Shown here piece by piece: positions 1 to 8,250 of a DNA stretch of 64,000 nt (its first letter is position 1; the number at the start of each line of letters is the position of its first letter). The stretch lies in contig OZ246004.1 of NCBI GenBank assembly GCA_965230495.1, positions 1,054,001-1,118,000 of the forward strand, written 5' to 3'. The notes under the pieces were generated by a model. The model did not search any database, was not told where the DNA came from, and worked only from the letters and a program-made list of their open reading frames with translations. The stretch comes from JACJYM01 sp965230495 (lineage in GTDB: Bacteria; Bacteroidota; Bacteroidia; Chitinophagales; Saprospiraceae). A program made the position numbers and the translations under genes.

Positions 1-1
1 T

Positions 2-472
2 CTAGGTAATAGCGAATTACCTTCAATATTATATCATGGGATCGAGGCCTACCCTATTTCCATCGAAATATTGAAGTGTCTGAATTATTTAAACCACATT
101 GGTTTAATGGAGTTAGAAGAACCTTTTAATCGAAGTCATGTCTGTGAATCAGGAAAGACCGTTCAGTTATATGAGAACGCAGGAAGAATAGTTAGATTCA
201 TGAAAATGGTTGACAAGGTAGAAGTATTGAACCTTACAAATAGTTTCTATAATTTAATTTACTACGATGCCTTTGGTCCGTTAGTACAACCTTTTCTTTG
301 GGAGGTGCCTATATTGAAAAGAATGTACTCTGCTCTTGATGCTAATGGAGTCTTAGTCACCTATTGTGCAAAAGGGTCTTTTAAAAGAAATTTAAAATCT
401 GTAGGTTTTGAAGTAGAGGCATTACCTGGCCCCAAGGGAAAAAGAGAAATGACGAGAGCCATCAAAAAATAA
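2..472 (+). CDS. mnmD: MnmD-like tRNA 5-methylaminomethyl-2-thiouridine methyltransferase, C-terminal part
   Basis: The gene is cut by the window's left edge: the reading frame is open from base 2, well before the first internal ATG at 71, and ends at 472, leaving 156 C-terminal residues. The motifs YHGIEAYP and YYDAFGP followed by QPFLWE are typical of the DUF752/MnmD family, which uses SAM to methylate the wobble uridine side chain (nm5s2U to mnm5s2U) in some tRNAs. The DAF.P segment lies in the catalytic part of the Rossmann-type domain. The end of the protein (PGPKGKREM) also fits the family. Family assignment is fairly secure. The SAM-binding N-terminal part lies outside the window, so the domain order cannot be checked. 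Confidence 0.85.
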   Translation, partial: LGNSELPSILYHGIEAYPISIEILKCLNYLNHIGLMELEEPFNRSHVCESGKTVQLYENAGRIVRFMKMVDKVEVLNLTNSFYNLIYYDAFGPLVQPFLWEVPILKRMYSALDANGVLVTYCAKGSFKRNLKSVGFEVEALPGPKGKREMTRAIKK

Positions 473-570
473 TTTGATCAGACTATATTCTTCTATTTTA
501 TTCTAATTTTGTAATCTTTTTAAACTTTTGCTGAAATAGGTTTGTTAGGGCAATAAATTAATATTGATAA

Positions 571-912
571 ATGGCTAAGATTAAGTTTACTTTTGAAGAT
601 AAAGATATTGATGAAAAGGTTGTTGAGACGGACATGAAGGGGTATTCAATATTGGAAGTAACAGAAGATCACGATATTCACTTAAACCATAATTGTGGAG
701 GAGTCTGTGCTTGCAGCACTTGCCATATATATGTTGAAAAAGGAGAAGATTACCTTGAAGAGATTTCAGATAAAGAAGAAGATTTTATAGATAGAGCTAT
801 TAACCCAAGACTTGAATCTAGATTGGCTTGTCAATGTATTATTTTGGATGAAAATGTTGAAATTGAGGTCCAGATTCCAGATCAGTCTAGAATAATTGGT
901 CACGAACACTAA
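571..912 (+). CDS. 2Fe-2S ferredoxin
   Basis: A 113-residue protein with the plant/adrenodoxin-type cluster-binding pattern: Cys residues in NCGGVCACSTCH near residues 42-51 and a fourth Cys in LACQC near residue 87. It should carry one [2Fe-2S] cluster and shuttle electrons in the cytoplasm, most likely for Fe-S cluster assembly because iscX follows 10 bp downstream. The length matches Isc-type ferredoxins of about 110 residues. The ATG at 571 is the first in frame. No other isc genes (iscS, iscU, hscAB) are beside it, so the exact partner is inferred from IscX alone. Confidence 0.9.
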   Translation: MAKIKFTFEDKDIDEKVVETDMKGYSILEVTEDHDIHLNHNCGGVCACSTCHIYVEKGEDYLEEISDKEEDFIDRAINPRLESRLACQCIILDENVEIEVQIPDQSRIIGHEH

Positions 913-922
913 AAATATAGTA

Positions 923-1168
923 ATGGGATTTGAAGATTTTGAAAACTTACCTATTGATTGGATAGATCACGAAGATATTGCAATCAAGCTTTATGAAAAA
1001 TTTGGAGATGAATTTAGTGAAAGCAATATTTACCGAATTCGTTTTACAGATTTGATTGAATGGGTTCTGGAAATTCCTAACTTTGTTGGGAAACGTGAAA
1101 ATTGTAGTGAAGGGCATTTAGAACAAATTCAAGCCAAATGGGTATACGAATGGCGTGATAATCAGTAA
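923..1168 (+). CDS. iscX: IscX-like Fe-S assembly protein
   Basis: An 81-residue acidic protein. The segment after the start (FENLPIDWIDHEDIAIKLYE), the RFTDLIEWV motif and the conserved end (LEQIQAKWVYEWRD) match IscX/YfhJ, a small helical adaptor that binds IscS and iron and modulates cluster assembly. The ATG at 923 is preferred over an in-frame start at 896, because 923 lies just after the ferredoxin stop codon and gives the usual family length. It forms a two-gene unit with the ferredoxin upstream. The following HAD gene starts 4 bp downstream, or overlaps if its earlier start is used, so the genes are probably cotranscribed. Confidence 0.85.
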   Translation: MGFEDFENLPIDWIDHEDIAIKLYEKFGDEFSESNIYRIRFTDLIEWVLEIPNFVGKRENCSEGHLEQIQAKWVYEWRDNQ

Positions 1169-1172
1169 TATT

Positions 1173-1670
1173 ATGGATTTTTCTTCTCTTAATAATATAA
1201 ATACTTTCATTTTTGATGTGGACGGTGTACTTACAGATAGCACCATTCTGGTAACAGAAAAAGGAGATTTGTTACGCACCATGAACGTTCGAGATGGTCA
1301 GGCTATCAAGATCGCCTTAAATAGTGGTTATAAGATCGGAGTTATTACAAAAGGAAACTCTAATGGAGTAAAACGAAGGTTATCTATTTTGGGCATTAAG
1401 GATATTTGTGACAATGTTAAAAACAAAATGGAGGCCCTGGAATATTTGAAGAGAGAGAAAGACTATAATTTGTCCACCACATTGTATATGGGGGATGATT
1501 TACCTGATTTAACAGTAGCGGATCATATTGCGGTTTTTTCGTGTCCTTCGAATGCTGCTAGTGAGGTAATTGTACGAGCTGATTATATTTCTGCTAAAGG
1601 AGGTGGTTTGGGCTGTGTTAGAGAAATAATTGAGAAGGTATTGAGAATACAAGGAAAGTGGCCAATATAA
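1173..1670 (+). CDS. kdsC: KdsC-type HAD phosphatase (KDO-8-phosphate phosphatase)
   Basis: About 165 residues forming a C0-type (capless) HAD hydrolase. Motif I is FDVDGVLTDS, motif II is the Thr in GVITKGNS, and motif III/IV is YMGDDLPDL. This is the KdsC pattern: hydrolysis of 3-deoxy-D-manno-octulosonate 8-phosphate on the way to the lipopolysaccharide inner-core sugar KDO. An alternative start at 1155 would overlap iscX; 1173 avoids this and begins close to the first beta strand. The stop overlaps the GTG start of the UbiA-like gene by 13 bp. A related nucleotide-sugar phosphatase cannot be excluded from sequence alone. Confidence 0.82.
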   Translation: MDFSSLNNINTFIFDVDGVLTDSTILVTEKGDLLRTMNVRDGQAIKIALNSGYKIGVITKGNSNGVKRRLSILGIKDICDNVKNKMEALEYLKREKDYNLSTTLYMGDDLPDLTVADHIAVFSCPSNAASEVIVRADYISAKGGGLGCVREIIEKVLRIQGKWPI

Positions 1671-2578
1671 AACGTTGGGTTTCTTTCATCTCAGTACTAA
1701 GACCAGTAAACCTATTGATAGTTGTTATTACGCAACTTATAATTTATAGTAACTGCATACTACCCTACTTACAAGATTCCCCTACAAGAGTTCTTAGTTT
1801 ATATTACCTATTCATCTTTTGTGCCATTACAGCGATAATTACTGGTACTGGATACATCATCAATGATTACTTCGATGTTGAATCAGATCGTATTAATAAT
1901 AAGAATTCACATGGTCTTTCAGCAATTACTTTAAAGAACTTTTATTACATGGGTATATTAATAGGATTCTTACTTAGTATTTATCTTGCACTTAAAACTG
2001 AAAATATAGGTTTACTATGGATATATCCTCTGGCAATTGCTATACTCTATTTATATTCTTCCTACTTTAAATCAAAAGGTTTTGTGGGAAATTTACTTGT
2101 TTCCATATTTTGTTCCTTTGTTGTTTTTATTATTCTTGTTGCTGAATTACCAAATTTTGAGATATTGAATACACCGTTATATGGAAAAGTCTCTGGTTTG
2201 GAAATAATATGGTTTTATATGGTCTTCGCCTTTTTTTCAACATTGGCTCGAGAAATTGTTAAAGATATACAGGATATTGAGGGAGACCGGTTAGCCGGTT
2301 ATACAACTATGCCTTTAAGTCTTGGTGTATTAAAGTCTAAATTAATTGCTGGAATTCAGTGTTTTATATTAATTTTTTTGATTGTGTCTTGGATATGGTA
2401 TTCATATTTGGAGATATCATTAGTATCTACTTGTGGTCTTTTTATTTTTTCCCTTCTTCCATTAATAGTTTGTTGCTTTTTGATGGTAAAAGCGACAAAA
2501 AGTATGGATTATTTCATTATAAGTAGATTGTTGAAGTGGATTATTTTTAGTGGTTTAATTTTTCTCTTTTTGCTATGA
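1658..2578 (+). CDS. UbiA-family prenyltransferase (geranylgeranylglycerol-phosphate type)
   Basis: A 306-residue integral membrane protein with about nine hydrophobic segments. Two Asp-rich prenyl-diphosphate motifs are visible: NDYFDVESD near residues 70-78 and KDIQDIEGD near residues 202-210. The pattern resembles the bacterial branch related to archaeal digeranylgeranylglyceryl-phosphate synthases rather than haem or chlorophyll synthases. The product could be a prenylated quinone or a prenylated glycerol lipid; the substrate is not determined here. Translation appears to start at GTG 1658 inside the end of kdsC, and the stop overlaps the maf start (ATGA), so the three genes are translationally coupled. 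Confidence 0.75.
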   Translation: MANIKRWVSFISVLRPVNLLIVVITQLIIYSNCILPYLQDSPTRVLSLYYLFIFCAITAIITGTGYIINDYFDVESDRINNKNSHGLSAITLKNFYYMGILIGFLLSIYLALKTENIGLLWIYPLAIAILYLYSSYFKSKGFVGNLLVSIFCSFVVFIILVAELPNFEILNTPLYGKVSGLEIIWFYMVFAFFSTLAREIVKDIQDIEGDRLAGYTTMPLSLGVLKSKLIAGIQCFILIFLIVSWIWYSYLEISLVSTCGLFIFSLLPLIVCCFLMVKATKSMDYFIISRLLKWIIFSGLIFLFLL

Positions 2579-3156
2579 TAGATATTTTTGAAAAGTACGA
2601 TTATATTCTTGGTTCCGGCTCTCCACGGAGAGCTCAATTATTGACAGAAGCAGGTCTTAAGTTTAAAATCATCAAAAGTAATGTTGACGAGACTTTTGAC
2701 TCTAAAATGGATATTTATGAGGTGGCGGAGTACTTGTCAGTGGTTAAATCTGATGCTTTGGCTAATAACTTATCTTCTAATCAATTGCTTATTACAGCTG
2801 ATAGTGTAGTAATATTTAATAATACTATCCTAGGAAAACCCAATAGTGTAGAAGAAGCAAAAGATACAATTAAGAGATTGAGTGGAAAGACTCATGAAGT
2901 TATAACAGGAGTTTGTCTACGTACAGTTGATAGAACTCACTCTTTTAGTGTAAAAACGGAAGTTGTATTTGATGCTATAAGTGATTGTGAAATAGATCAT
3001 TACGTAAGTAAATATAAACCTTTTGATAAGGCCGGGTCTTATGGCGTTCAGGAATGGATCGGGCATTGTAAAGTAGCTTATATGTCGGGAACATATACGA
3101 ATGTAATGGGATTGCCGGTACGTGAGTTATATCAGGCTCTTAATAACCATTTCTAA
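2575..3156 (+). CDS. maf: Maf-like nucleotide pyrophosphatase
   Basis: A 193-residue protein starting LGSGSPRRAQLL, the hallmark of Maf/YhdE, followed by the catalytic ITADSVV segment, the GKP turn and KAGSYGVQEW. Maf enzymes hydrolyse non-canonical or modified nucleoside triphosphates (dTTP/UTP or m7GTP types) to monophosphates, a house-cleaning function sometimes linked to septum control. The start codon overlaps the stop of the UbiA-like gene by 4 bp. A 93-bp AT-rich gap without a clear terminator separates it from the ABC transporter genes. Confidence 0.92.
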   Translation: MIDIFEKYDYILGSGSPRRAQLLTEAGLKFKIIKSNVDETFDSKMDIYEVAEYLSVVKSDALANNLSSNQLLITADSVVIFNNTILGKPNSVEEAKDTIKRLSGKTHEVITGVCLRTVDRTHSFSVKTEVVFDAISDCEIDHYVSKYKPFDKAGSYGVQEWIGHCKVAYMSGTYTNVMGLPVRELYQALNNHF

Positions 3157-3249
3157 TTTAATTTTATCTAATATATTCCTTAGTTAATAGATTTATTGAT
3201 CTATATATTGAATAATAATTCTAGATTTAGATTATAATAAGCATTTTAA

Positions 3250-4146
3250 ATGAGCATAGTTTTAAGTATCAATGGCTTATCTAAGAGTTATGGTAGTATA
3301 CGGGCCCTAGATAACCTAAGTTTAGAAATTGAATCAGGTAATGTGTACGGCATCCTTGGACCTAATGGATCGGGAAAAACTACTACCCTCGCAATTATAC
3401 TTGGAATATTAAAACGTGATTCGGGTGGTTATGAGTGGTTTGAAGGCAAGTATGGTGATAACCCTCGAAGAAATATTGGAAGTATTTTGGAAACACCCAA
3501 CTTCTACCCTTATTTAAATGCTGTTGAGAACATTGATATAGTTAGGCAAATAAAAAAGGTAGATAAAGTCGATTTTGATGAGATTTTAGAATTAGTGGGA
3601 TTATCTCACAGAAAAAAATCGCCTTTTAGAGCTTATTCACTTGGAATGAAGCAACGATTGGCCATCGGTGCTAGTATGGTAGGAGATCCCGAAGTCCTTA
3701 TCTTTGATGAACCTACAAATGGACTGGATCCACAGGGTATAGCCGAAGTAAGAGAAATATTGACAAGGGTGGCTAGCACAGGCAGGACTGTAATTATGGC
3801 AAGTCATATTTTGGATGAAGTGGAAAAAATATGTTCTCATGTAGCTATTATTAAAAATGGGGTTTTAAGAGCTCAAGGCCCAATCGGAGGGATTCTAGGT
3901 AATGATATGCAATTGGAAATTGGCACCAATGATATGGATAGGCTAAAAACTGATCTTGCCACTTTTCCTGACCTTACAATTAATAAAACCTTTGAAGGTT
4001 ATTTTGCGTGCTCCCTAAAAGATAGTATTGCTTTGAATGATGTAAGTAAAAGTATAGTGGACAAGGGACACATAATAACCCATTTAGTTGGAAGGAAAAG
4101 GAGATTAGAAGAAGAGTTCTTAACCATAACTAATAACGAAAACTAA
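3250..4146 (+). CDS. ABC transporter ATP-binding protein
   Basis: A 298-residue ATPase with Walker A GPNGSGKTT (about residues 38-46), the signature YSLGMKQR, Walker B VLIFDEPTNGLDP and the switch His in ASHILDEVE. The extra roughly 80 residues after the ATPase core are common in ABC-2 exporters. It would energise the membrane protein encoded immediately downstream: its stop overlaps that start codon by one base (TAATG). The substrate is unknown; homologous pairs serve in lipid, polysaccharide, antibiotic or sodium export. Confidence 0.93.
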   Translation: MSIVLSINGLSKSYGSIRALDNLSLEIESGNVYGILGPNGSGKTTTLAIILGILKRDSGGYEWFEGKYGDNPRRNIGSILETPNFYPYLNAVENIDIVRQIKKVDKVDFDEILELVGLSHRKKSPFRAYSLGMKQRLAIGASMVGDPEVLIFDEPTNGLDPQGIAEVREILTRVASTGRTVIMASHILDEVEKICSHVAIIKNGVLRAQGPIGGILGNDMQLEIGTNDMDRLKTDLATFPDLTINKTFEGYFACSLKDSIALNDVSKSIVDKGHIITHLVGRKRRLEEEFLTITNNEN

Positions 4147-4967
4147 TGAATAAGATAGTATATTATTTTAACCTGGAATGGAGTAAGTATAAGAGAAATT
4201 GGCTCGCCAGAGTATTGTTTTTTGCATTTGTTATTTTATTTCCCTTCTGTATTTTTCTAGGTAAAGAAATATTTGAGAATGTTCCACCTCCATTTCCTTC
4301 ATATAAGACCTTTTATGAATTTCCTACGGTATGGGATTATCAGGGACATGTAGGTAATTGGTTAGTAAGCTTTTGCCTTGGTTTTTTGATGATTTATATG
4401 ATTACTAGTGAGGTTGACTATAAAACTATGAGGCAGGGTGTTATAAATGGTATGTCGAGAAAAGAGTTTTTTATCTCTAAACTGGTAGCTATGGTGGCCA
4501 TGGCTCTATTTGCTACTTTCCTATATTATATCACTACAATAGTCATAGGAATTGTTAATACAGAATCTCCGGATTTAGAATTGATTTTCGATAATAATTG
4601 GGCAGGTATTAGATTTTTTATTATGTCGATCGGATATATGAGTTTAGGATTGTTGATAGGAATGGTTGTTCGTAGAGGATTTTTAAGCTTGTTGCTTTAT
4701 TTCTCTTACATGATGTTTATAGAGAGTATTTTGAGGGGCATTCATTTGTATTACTTTGAGTCCAGATCCATACTTTTTTATCCGACCAATGCCATAGAAG
4801 ATCTTATGCCTAACAAACTATATGAGTTTGCAGATAGCCTTTGGATTAAAGAAGCCTTTGGCAATAGTTTTTTGCTATCTCATACTGAAGCTATGATTAC
4901 CAGTTCGATTTATATTTCTATTTTTATTTATTTGGCTTGGTTGGCATTTAGAAAGAAAGATCTTTAG
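4146..4967 (+). CDS. ABC-2 type transporter permease
   Basis: A 273-residue protein with six predicted hydrophobic segments, the first near residues 20-40 after a short basic N-terminus (FNLEWSKYKRNWLAR). This layout, with a long loop between the first two segments and the VRRGFLSLLL region later, is typical of ABC-2 permeases such as the ABC2_membrane families. It is the membrane half of the exporter with the preceding ATPase and shares its operon. No substrate-specific feature is visible. Confidence 0.85.
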   Translation: MNKIVYYFNLEWSKYKRNWLARVLFFAFVILFPFCIFLGKEIFENVPPPFPSYKTFYEFPTVWDYQGHVGNWLVSFCLGFLMIYMITSEVDYKTMRQGVINGMSRKEFFISKLVAMVAMALFATFLYYITTIVIGIVNTESPDLELIFDNNWAGIRFFIMSIGYMSLGLLIGMVVRRGFLSLLLYFSYMMFIESILRGIHLYYFESRSILFYPTNAIEDLMPNKLYEFADSLWIKEAFGNSFLLSHTEAMITSSIYISIFIYLAWLAFRKKDL

Positions 4968-4999
4968 AGTATTGAATAAAAGACACTAAATTTAATTAT

Positions 5000-5230
5000 A
5001 TGAAGGAAATGACATGTAAGCAACTCGGAGGAGCTTGCGATTTGGTATTTAAAGCAGAATCATTCGAAGAGATAGCAGAATTGAGTAAAAAACATGGAAT
5101 GGAAATGTATCAACAAGGAGATCAAGATCATTTAGAAGCTATGAAAGCCATGCAAGAACTTATGCGAAATCCTACCGCAATGCAAAAGTGGTATGAGGAT
5201 AAAAAGAAAGAATTCGAGCAATTGTCGTAA
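5000..5230 (+). CDS. DUF1059-like small protein
   Basis: A 76-residue soluble protein beginning MKEMTCKQLGGACDLVFKAE, with two Cys residues and an AxS..E.....KHGMEMYQQGDQDH segment. This matches the DUF1059 pattern, a short cytoplasmic family of unknown function found widely in bacteria and archaea. It begins 32 bp after the ABC permease and may be cotranscribed. The C-terminal half (AMKAMQELMRNPTAMQKWYEDK) is predicted helical. Nothing in the sequence identifies a reaction. Confidence 0.7.
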   Translation: MKEMTCKQLGGACDLVFKAESFEEIAELSKKHGMEMYQQGDQDHLEAMKAMQELMRNPTAMQKWYEDKKKEFEQLS

Positions 5231-5252
5231 TAGTATAGGATACCGGATGGAT

Positions 5253-5285
5253 TTTGTAAAATGTGAAAGTCAAATAGTATATTTG
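5253..5285 (+). promoter_or_regulatory. Predicted Bacteroidota-type promoter
   Basis: A -33 box TTTG at 5253-5256 is separated by 21 bp from a -7 box TATATTTG at 5278-5285, a match to the Bacteroidota sigma-A consensus TTTG...TAnnTTTG. Transcription would begin near 5291, about 25 bp before the lipoprotein gene at 5316. This is a motif match only. Confidence 0.55.
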
Positions 5286-5315
5286 TAACAGTAAGAACTG
5301 TTAGTCAATTAATTA

Positions 5316-5939
5316 ATGAAAAAACAACTATTCTTCTTTTTATCGCTTGTACCTTTATTATTTACTTCATGTTCTAAGAGCTCTGGATTTTCTCAACAGG
5401 AAGAAATTTATACTTATGATGGAGATTATATTGATTCTATAAGAACCGAGCTAAAGCGGAAATACAAATTAAACACTCAAAAGTTAATTTATGATTTGAA
5501 GGGGAAATGGAATATTGATTCCATCACAATAGATTTTGAAGACAGTTCCTATCAAAAGGAAGCTGGAATTAATAAAGACACCGTAATTTATGATTTTGGA
5601 GAGTTTACCTTTGTTAATTGGGAATTAGAATTGTTACATAAAGATTCTACCAATTATGAGGCTGAAATCGAATTGGTTTTTCAGAATAATGTATTTCCTT
5701 TAAAGTTTGATTATCTTATACATAACTACTTACTTGACTCATCAGAAGAGTTAAATGTTAATTCTGCTATACACTGGAATCTGGATGCCGAGAATGAAAA
5801 TTGGAAGCTAGAGGATGCTAGATATTTAGATAATCTTGGTTTGATTGATAATGTGGAAATAATACGAGTTAATGAAAATAAGTACTATTTGGTGGGTATC
5901 AATCGAGGACTCCAAAGAATAGATATTTCAAGAAAATAA
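5316..5939 (+). CDS. Hypothetical lipoprotein
   Basis: A 207-residue protein with a short signal peptide (MKKQLFFFLSLVPLLFTSC) ending in a lipobox; Cys19 would be lipidated and followed by SKSSGF. The mature part is rich in beta strands and acidic residues, contains a GKWNIDSI segment recalling lipocalin-like openings, and has no further Cys. It should sit on the outer or inner membrane facing the periplasm. It is preceded by its own predicted promoter and followed by tRNA-Ala on the other strand. No family was recognised with confidence. Confidence 0.7.
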   Translation: MKKQLFFFLSLVPLLFTSCSKSSGFSQQEEIYTYDGDYIDSIRTELKRKYKLNTQKLIYDLKGKWNIDSITIDFEDSSYQKEAGINKDTVIYDFGEFTFVNWELELLHKDSTNYEAEIELVFQNNVFPLKFDYLIHNYLLDSSEELNVNSAIHWNLDAENENWKLEDARYLDNLGLIDNVEIIRVNENKYYLVGINRGLQRIDISRK

Positions 5940-5960
5940 ACACAAATTATAAATAAAAAG

Positions 5961-6034
5961 TGGAGGATACAGGAATCGAACCTGCGACCTTTTGACTGCC
6001 AGTCAAACGCTCTAGCCAACTGAGCTAATCCCCC
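5961..6034 (-). tRNA. tRNA-Ala (anticodon GGC)
   Basis: On the minus strand the sequence folds as a full cloverleaf. The acceptor stem GGGGGAT pairs with ATCCTCC and includes the G3:U70 wobble that is the alanine identity element. The D arm contains AGCTCAGTTGGCTAGAGC, the anticodon stem TTTGA/TCAAA encloses loop CTGGCAG (anticodon GGC), and the T arm contains GGTTCGATTCC. The discriminator is A, and CCA is not encoded. It reads GCC and GCU alanine codons. Confidence 0.97.
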
Positions 6035-6067
6035 TATTTCAAGAGACACAAATATCAATATTTCTAT

Positions 6068-6697
6068 TTAATTATTATATTTTGAAAGTAAATAATTGAT
6101 GTATCCCTTAAGTACCTCTAATCCTTTGTCAAAAGACTTATTATTATTAACTACTATATCGACTTTGTCTTTATATGGCTGTATATATTTTTCGTAAGAA
6201 GGCATGACGTGGTTTTCATAGCGATACATGACATCTTCCAGAGGATAATTGCGTTCTACCCTATCTCTTTTGATTCTTCTTATAATTTTGCTACTTAGTT
6301 TGGCATCTATGAGAATCTTTAAGTCTAATAATGCTCTAATCCGTTTGAGATGATAGATAAACAACCCTTCAACAATAAGTACTTTAGAAGGAAAAAAATG
6401 CTTTTCACCAGCTTCTTTTAGAGAATTATTGAATGTATACTCTTTACGTGTAACGGCATATCCATTTTTGAGTTTGACTAGATCTTCGTAGAAGGCATTG
6501 GCATCAATACTTTCCGGAAGATCAAAATTTTTGACTCCTGAAGAATCTGTTAATTGTTCTTCTCTTGGTTTGTAATAATCATCCTGACTTATTACACAAA
6601 GATCTTCCTTATTGAACAGCTTTTTTAACTCATTAATGAAAGTAGTTTTACCTGAACCACTTCCCCCGGAAACTCCAATTATATATTTGACTGCCAT
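6068..6697 (-). CDS. udk: Uridine kinase
   Basis: A 209-residue P-loop kinase with Walker A GVSGGSGSGKTT (residues 8-19), the QDDYY motif (about 39-43), NFDLPESID for substrate binding and the lid region RIKRDRVERN. It phosphorylates uridine and cytidine to UMP and CMP in pyrimidine salvage. Length and motifs match Udk. It is divergently arranged with a concentrative nucleoside transporter gene across a 152-bp gap, so uptake and phosphorylation of nucleosides are encoded side by side. Confidence 0.93.
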   Translation of the reverse strand: MAVKYIIGVSGGSGSGKTTFINELKKLFNKEDLCVISQDDYYKPREEQLTDSSGVKNFDLPESIDANAFYEDLVKLKNGYAVTRKEYTFNNSLKEAGEKHFFPSKVLIVEGLFIYHLKRIRALLDLKILIDAKLSSKIIRRIKRDRVERNYPLEDVMYRYENHVMPSYEKYIQPYKDKVDIVVNNNKSFDKGLEVLKGYINYLLSKYNN

Positions 6698-6849
6698 TCG
6701 CTTTATTTGATGAGCTAAGATAAACAGTAACCATAATATTACAAGTTCAATCCTTTCTAATTTCTTTGGTTCATTTTGCTTTACAAATGAATCAAGTATT
6801 ATTGAATCAAAAAGATTTGTTATTTTTCAAGCTAAAATAACATAATCAT

Positions 6850-8187
6850 ATGTCGATCATAAGAGGCTTGATAGGAATATTAGTGTTGTTAGCTATATGT
6901 TACTTATTGTCTAATAATAAAAAGGCAATAAAGTGGAAAACAGTAATAATTGGTTTGGGAGTACAATTATTTCTTGCGGTCGGTATTCTAATTGGAGACA
7001 AAATAGGATTTAACTTTAATTGGGGAGATGCGACATATAGGATAGATCTTAGTTTTATTGCTGCAGGTTTTGAGGCCGTAGGAAAAGTGTTTGTTAATAT
7101 ACTTAACTATACGATTGATGGGAGTAAATTCTTACTTGGAGGTCTTATGGAAATCGATTCTTATGGCTTTATTTTTGCCTTTCAGGTATTGCCTACAATC
7201 ATTTTCTTTTCTGCTTTGACTTCCGTTTTATTTTATTTTGGCATCATCCAAAAGGTGGTTAAATTATTAGCTAAATTGCTGACTAAGTTGTTGCATATAT
7301 CAGGTGCTGAAAGCCTTTCTGTTGCGGGAAACATTTTCTTGGGGCAAACGGAGGCTCCATTAATGATAAAACCCTATTTAGAAAGAATGACAAAGTCTGA
7401 AATTCTTTTGGTGATGATCGGTGGAATGGCTACTGTTGCAGGAGGAGTTTTGGCTGCATATATTGGGTTTTTAGGAGGAGATGACCCTGTTCTTCGTCTG
7501 CAATTTGCCAAGCATTTACTCGCAGCATCAGTAATGGCAGCCCCGGGAGCGATTATAATATCTAAAATATTATATCCGCAGACAAGCGAAATTAGTACTG
7601 ATGTTTCTGTATCTAATGAAAAAATAGGAGCTAACTTTCTAGATGCTATTGCCAATGGTACTACGGAGGGCTTAAAACTGGCCGTAAATGTTGGGGCTAT
7701 GTTATTGGTATTTATCGCATTTATAGCTATGATAAATGGAATACTTGGTTTTGTGGGAGAATATACCTATTTAAATGATTGGATTTCAGCCAATACTCCA
7801 TATGAAAAATTTTCTCTTGAAGCAATACTTGGAACTATTTTTGCTCCTCTAATGTGGTTAATTGGAGTGGCAAAGGAGGATATGATGCTCATGGGGCAAC
7901 TACTTGGAATTAAATTAGCAGCTAGTGAGTTTGTCGGTTATATTCAATTAGCAGATTTAAAAAACGCAGAGAATGCTCTACATTTTACACACGAGAAATC
8001 TGTAATTATGGCTACCTATATGTTATGTGGTTTTGCCAATTTTGCCAGTATTGGAATCCAGATTGGTGGAATTGGATCACTGGCTCCAGGTCAGCGTAAA
8101 ACGTTGTCAGAATTTGGGATGAAAGCGGTAATTGGAGGTTCCATAGCTTCCTTGCTTTCTGCAACTATTGTTGGATTATTCTATTAA
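6850..8187 (+). CDS. NupC-type concentrative nucleoside transporter
   Basis: A 445-residue polytopic membrane protein of the CNT family. Family segments seen include GQTEAPLMIKPY (substrate site), GGMATVAGGVLAAYI, the NGTTEGLKLAVNVGAML region and GFANFASIGIQIGGIG near the end. CNT proteins import nucleosides with sodium or protons. The divergent uridine kinase supports nucleoside uptake for salvage. Translation starts at the ATG following an AT-rich leader. A perfect 16-bp palindrome lies 7 bp downstream of the gene. Confidence 0.92.
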   Translation: MSIIRGLIGILVLLAICYLLSNNKKAIKWKTVIIGLGVQLFLAVGILIGDKIGFNFNWGDATYRIDLSFIAAGFEAVGKVFVNILNYTIDGSKFLLGGLMEIDSYGFIFAFQVLPTIIFFSALTSVLFYFGIIQKVVKLLAKLLTKLLHISGAESLSVAGNIFLGQTEAPLMIKPYLERMTKSEILLVMIGGMATVAGGVLAAYIGFLGGDDPVLRLQFAKHLLAASVMAAPGAIIISKILYPQTSEISTDVSVSNEKIGANFLDAIANGTTEGLKLAVNVGAMLLVFIAFIAMINGILGFVGEYTYLNDWISANTPYEKFSLEAILGTIFAPLMWLIGVAKEDMMLMGQLLGIKLAASEFVGYIQLADLKNAENALHFTHEKSVIMATYMLCGFANFASIGIQIGGIGSLAPGQRKTLSEFGMKAVIGGSIASLLSATIVGLFY

Positions 8188-8194
8188 GTAATTT

Positions 8195-8210
8195 TTCTTA
8201 AATTTAAGAA
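8195..8210. repeat. Perfect 16-bp palindrome after the nucleoside transporter gene
   Basis: TTCTTAAATTTAAGAA is perfectly self-complementary and begins 7 bp after the transporter stop codon. It could help end transcription or act as a dyad binding site. It lacks a GC-rich stem or long T run, so it is not called a terminator. Confidence 0.4.
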
Positions 8211-8250
8211 TCAATAAATATTTTAAATAATTTTTAAATCAAATCAGACT

